Below are positions 61,363 to 64,000 of a stretch of 64,000 bases of DNA, in pieces (position 1 is the first letter of the stretch; every line of letters begins with the position of its first letter). The notes beneath the pieces are model-generated. The model ran no database searches, was not told where the DNA came from, and saw only the letters and a program-made list of their open reading frames with translations. Source of the DNA: Caballeronia choica (lineage in GTDB: Bacteria > Pseudomonadota > Gammaproteobacteria > Burkholderiales > Burkholderiaceae); assembly GCF_001544535.1 (NCBI RefSeq), contig NZ_FCON02000004.1, forward strand, positions 86,561-150,560, written 5' to 3'. Position numbers and translations under genes: made by a program.

Positions 61363-61570
61363 CGGCAACTTGCGACGACCTCGCGCCGCGCCCCGCATCA
61401 AACCCGCCAATCCCGCCGGAAAAATGCCCCGCGGCAGCGCCCCGAAAACCCCGCAAAACCTTGCTGGTATTGGCTTCAAGCACGCTCGACACCGAGATGT
61501 TAAAGTGCCCGCTACTCAAAATATCGAATCGCGCGCACATTCGTTGCGCTCGATCGCACGTGCTGCCTAG

Positions 61571-63190
61571 ATGCCAACCAAGAAATCCGCAAACCTCGAC
61601 AACGACGCCTTCCTGCACCGCCTCTCGGCGCTCCTGGCCGGCCCTCACGCGGACGCACTGCGTCAGGGTCTGCGCGGCATCGAGCGGGAAAGCCTGCGCG
61701 TCACGCCCGAGGGCAAGCTCGCCATGACGCCGCATCCGAGCGCCTTCGGCTCGGCGCTGACGCACCCGCTCATCACGACCGATTACTCGGAGGCGCTCGT
61801 CGAGCTGATCACGGACGCCAGGACCGACGCGGCGGACACGCTCGCGCATCTCGACACCCTGCATCGCTTCGTCTACGCGAAACTCGGCGACGAACTGCTG
61901 TGGAACGATTCGATGCCCTGCGAACTGCCGCCCGACGACGAAATCCCGATCGGCTGGTACGGCACGTCGAACATCGGCATGCTGAAGCACGTCTATCGGC
62001 GTGGTCTCGCGCTACGCTACGGTCGCACGATGCAATGCATCGCCGGCATTCACTACAACTATTCGCTGCACGAGGACGTCTGGCGCGCCTGGCAGACGCT
62101 CGACCAGGGCAATACGCTGTCGGCCGTCGATTTCCAGTCGGAGCGGTACTTCGCGCTCATCCGCAACTTCCGCCGCACGTGCTGGCTGCTGATGTACCTG
62201 TTCGGCGCGTCGCCGGCGCTCGACGCGGGCTTCGTGCGCGGCAAGCGCCACACGCTCGAAACCTTCGACGCCCATACGCTCTATCTGCCGCACGCCACCA
62301 GCCTGCGCATGAGCGATCTCGGCTACACGAATAATCCGGCGCAGTCGGCGCTCTTGCCGAGCTACGACAACCTCGACGCCTATCTCGACGTCCTCGCGAA
62401 GGCCGTGAGCCAGCCGTACCCGCCGTACGAAGCGATCGGCACGCAGCGCGACGGCGAGTGGATCCAGATCAACACGAACGTGCTGCAGATCGAAAACGAG
62501 TTCTACTCGACGATCCGCCCGAAGCGCGTCATCCAGCCGGGCGAGCGGCCGCTGCATGCGCTGGCCTCGCGCGGCGTGCAGTACATCGAAGTGCGCTGCC
62601 TCGATATCGATCCGTTCGAACCGACCGGCATTTCGCTCGAAACGTCGCGCTTCCTCGACGCTTACCTGCTGTACTGCGCGCTCGACGACAGCCCGTTGCT
62701 GCCGGTCGACGCGAGCGCCGAGGCAAACGACAACTTCAGCCGCGTTGCGAAGGAAGGACGCAAGCCGGGGCTCACGTTGTCGCGCGAAGGACGCGACGTG
62801 CCGATGCAGGCCTGGGGCGTCGAATTGCTCGACCGGATCGAGCCGGTCGCGAGGGCGCTCGACGCGCTCGCCGGCACCGATGAGCACTTGCAGGCGCTCG
62901 CGACCCAGCGGGCGCGACTCGCGGACGTATCGCTGACGCCGTCGGCGCGGGTGCTTCAGACGATGCGGGACAAACAGCAGAGTTTTGGCGATTTCGCACT
63001 CGACCTCAGCCGCCAGCATGCGGATTTCTTCCGCAATCGTCCGCTTGACGAGCATGAAACGCGCGAGATGGACGAGCTTGCCGCGAAATCGCTCGCGCAG
63101 CAGGCGGACATCGAACGCGATGAAGCCGGCTCGTTCGATGCCTTTGTCGCCGCTTATCGCGCCTACACGCTGAACCGGATCAGCGTCTGA
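61571..63190 (+). CDS. gshA: Glutamate-cysteine ligase
   Basis: GshA joins Glu and Cys with ATP, the first step of glutathione synthesis. The 539-residue protein fits the proteobacterial GshA family: [58 protein letters not shown], and the Arg/Glu-rich [18 protein letters not shown]. Length is close to the E. coli enzyme (518). The 208-base gap after alkA shows it is a separate unit. No gshB is in the window. Confidence 0.96.
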   Translation: MPTKKSANLDNDAFLHRLSALLAGPHADALRQGLRGIERESLRVTPEGKLAMTPHPSAFGSALTHPLITTDYSEALVELITDARTDAADTLAHLDTLHRFVYAKLGDELLWNDSMPCELPPDDEIPIGWYGTSNIGMLKHVYRRGLALRYGRTMQCIAGIHYNYSLHEDVWRAWQTLDQGNTLSAVDFQSERYFALIRNFRRTCWLLMYLFGASPALDAGFVRGKRHTLETFDAHTLYLPHATSLRMSDLGYTNNPAQSALLPSYDNLDAYLDVLAKAVSQPYPPYEAIGTQRDGEWIQINTNVLQIENEFYSTIRPKRVIQPGERPLHALASRGVQYIEVRCLDIDPFEPTGISLETSRFLDAYLLYCALDDSPLLPVDASAEANDNFSRVAKEGRKPGLTLSREGRDVPMQAWGVELLDRIEPVARALDALAGTDEHLQALATQRARLADVSLTPSARVLQTMRDKQQSFGDFALDLSRQHADFFRNRPLDEHETREMDELAAKSLAQQADIERDEAGSFDAFVAAYRAYTLNRISV

Positions 63191-63340
63191 CGTCTTTTTT
63201 CCCTCGCCGCGGCGTCGGGAAAGCGGCAAGGCTTACTCCTTTTGCAACAGAGCGCTACCTCTCGAAACACGCGGGCCGCGCACGGGTCGAAAAATAGTGT
63301 CCTATCGACCTGAACGCTCACTGTTGGAGAGGAGAAGAAA

Positions 63341-63910
63341 ATGACAAGGACAATGTTCTGCGCATCGACGCTGGCGGCCGCAGCGTCGATCGCGCTGTTC
63401 GCCGGTTGTTCGACGCAAGGGCAAGTCGGCGCCGAAACGATGGAACAGGCCACCGCGCCGCTCACCTGCATGAGCAAGGCCGAATGCGACGCGTGGTGGG
63501 GCCGCGCGCAAGTCTGGGTGACGAATCACTCCGACTACAAGCTGCAAACCGTCACCGATTCGATCATCCAGACGGCCGGACCGTCGGGCGGAAAGCGGTC
63601 GCTTGCCTACCAGATCACCAAGACGCCGAGCAACGAAGGCACCGCGACAATCGGCTTCGCCGCGCATTGCGACAACATGCTCGGCTGCGAGCCGAATCCG
63701 TGGAAAGCGGGCGCGGATTTCAAGCAGTTCGTGCGCGGCGGCGCGTCGCCGCAAGCCGGCGCGGCAGCGACGACGAACGAAGGGAGCGCCTTGCCACCCG
63801 TCACGCCCGCCGCGCCAGCGAGGGCGCAGGTGAATCCGACGGTGCAGCCGATGCCGCCAGCGCTGGAAGCCCAGCCGGGGCAGTCGGGGCAGGTTTTGAC
63901 GCCACAGTAA
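63341..63910 (+). CDS. Lipoprotein of unknown function
   Basis: The 189-residue protein has a lipoprotein signal peptide: a hydrophobic run AAAASIALFAGC with Cys23 in the lipobox LFAGC. Residue +2 is Ser, which favours the outer membrane. The mature part has four further Cys (two in TCMSKAECDAWW and two in HCDNMLGCEPN), which could form two disulfides, and a Pro/Ala-rich tail from about residue 140. A strong GGAGAGGAG ribosome site precedes the ATG. No family was recognised. Confidence 0.82.
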   Translation: MTRTMFCASTLAAAASIALFAGCSTQGQVGAETMEQATAPLTCMSKAECDAWWGRAQVWVTNHSDYKLQTVTDSIIQTAGPSGGKRSLAYQITKTPSNEGTATIGFAAHCDNMLGCEPNPWKAGADFKQFVRGGASPQAGAAATTNEGSALPPVTPAAPARAQVNPTVQPMPPALEAQPGQSGQVLTPQ

Positions 63911-63925
63911 CCGCAGCCACGGTTC

Positions 63926-64000
63926 GCGGTTTGCGGTTTGCGGTTTGCGGTTTGCGGTTTGCGGTTTGCGGTTTGCGGTTTGCGGTTTGCGGTTTGCGGT
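63926..64000. repeat. GCGGTTT heptanucleotide tandem repeat, running off the window
   Basis: Ten perfect copies of GCGGTTT plus five bases reach the last base of the window. It starts 15 bases after the lipoprotein stop codon, in non-coding DNA. Total length is unknown. Confidence 0.95.

Overview
The window looks like the origin-proximal part of the main chromosome of a Burkholderiaceae bacterium, most likely Caballeronia or Paraburkholderia. The reasons are the high GC content, the order dnaN-dnaA // rpmH-rnpA-yidD-yidC-mnmE with gyrB beside dnaN, the block htpX-lysE-fmt-def // dprA, and proteobacterial-type GshA, Ada, AlkA and YaeQ. The assignment rests on gene content and remembered synteny; no search was run.

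Layout. 1-4.4 kb: protein-maturation genes (htpX start, a LysE exporter, fmt, def) divergent from dprA and a thioredoxin-like gene. 4.5-7.3 kb: topB behind a 56-bp imperfect palindrome. 7.3-14 kb: a LysR regulator, GTP-dependent PEP carboxykinase, a 2-hydroxyacid dehydrogenase, OsmC, and a thioesterase/patatin pair separated by a GCTT repeat. 14.2 kb: tRNA-Lys(CUU). 14.4-23.6 kb: an MHYT-GGDEF-EAL protein, a second hydroxyacid dehydrogenase, a DHA2-type MFS pump, a TPR-glycosyltransferase, a zinc-ribbon/dbpA operon and an AraC-GyrI regulator. 23.65-24.43 kb: a lower-GC cassette holding a structured non-coding RNA with its own promoter and terminator, convergent with an orphan gene. 24.7-29.3 kb: sbcDC. 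29.3-42.3 kb: the replication-origin region (gyrB, dnaN, dnaA, putative oriC, rpmH, rnpA, yidD, yidC) and mnmE, interrupted between yidC and mnmE by an AT-rich insertion with two small HTH proteins.

42.5-52.5 kb is the most unusual region. A 1275-residue protein made almost wholly of Ser/Thr-rich octapeptides (consensus A-L-T-T-A-Q-V-A) is followed on the same strand by a TPR O-GlcNAc-transferase-like enzyme, UDP-galactopyranose mutase, a DUF4422 glycosyltransferase and two overlapping genes, one of the GSCFA family. I infer, but cannot show, that this is a system that makes a repeat protein and glycosylates it or a surface glycan.

53-64 kb: a second LysE exporter with an NTF2-like protein, a small secreted protein, a sugar-acid dehydratase divergent from its probable LysR regulator, yaeQ, a VOC protein, a predicted 64-nt sRNA with two anti-Shine-Dalgarno motifs, the ada-alkA alkylation-repair operon, gshA, a lipoprotein, and a GCGGTTT tandem repeat that runs off the right edge.
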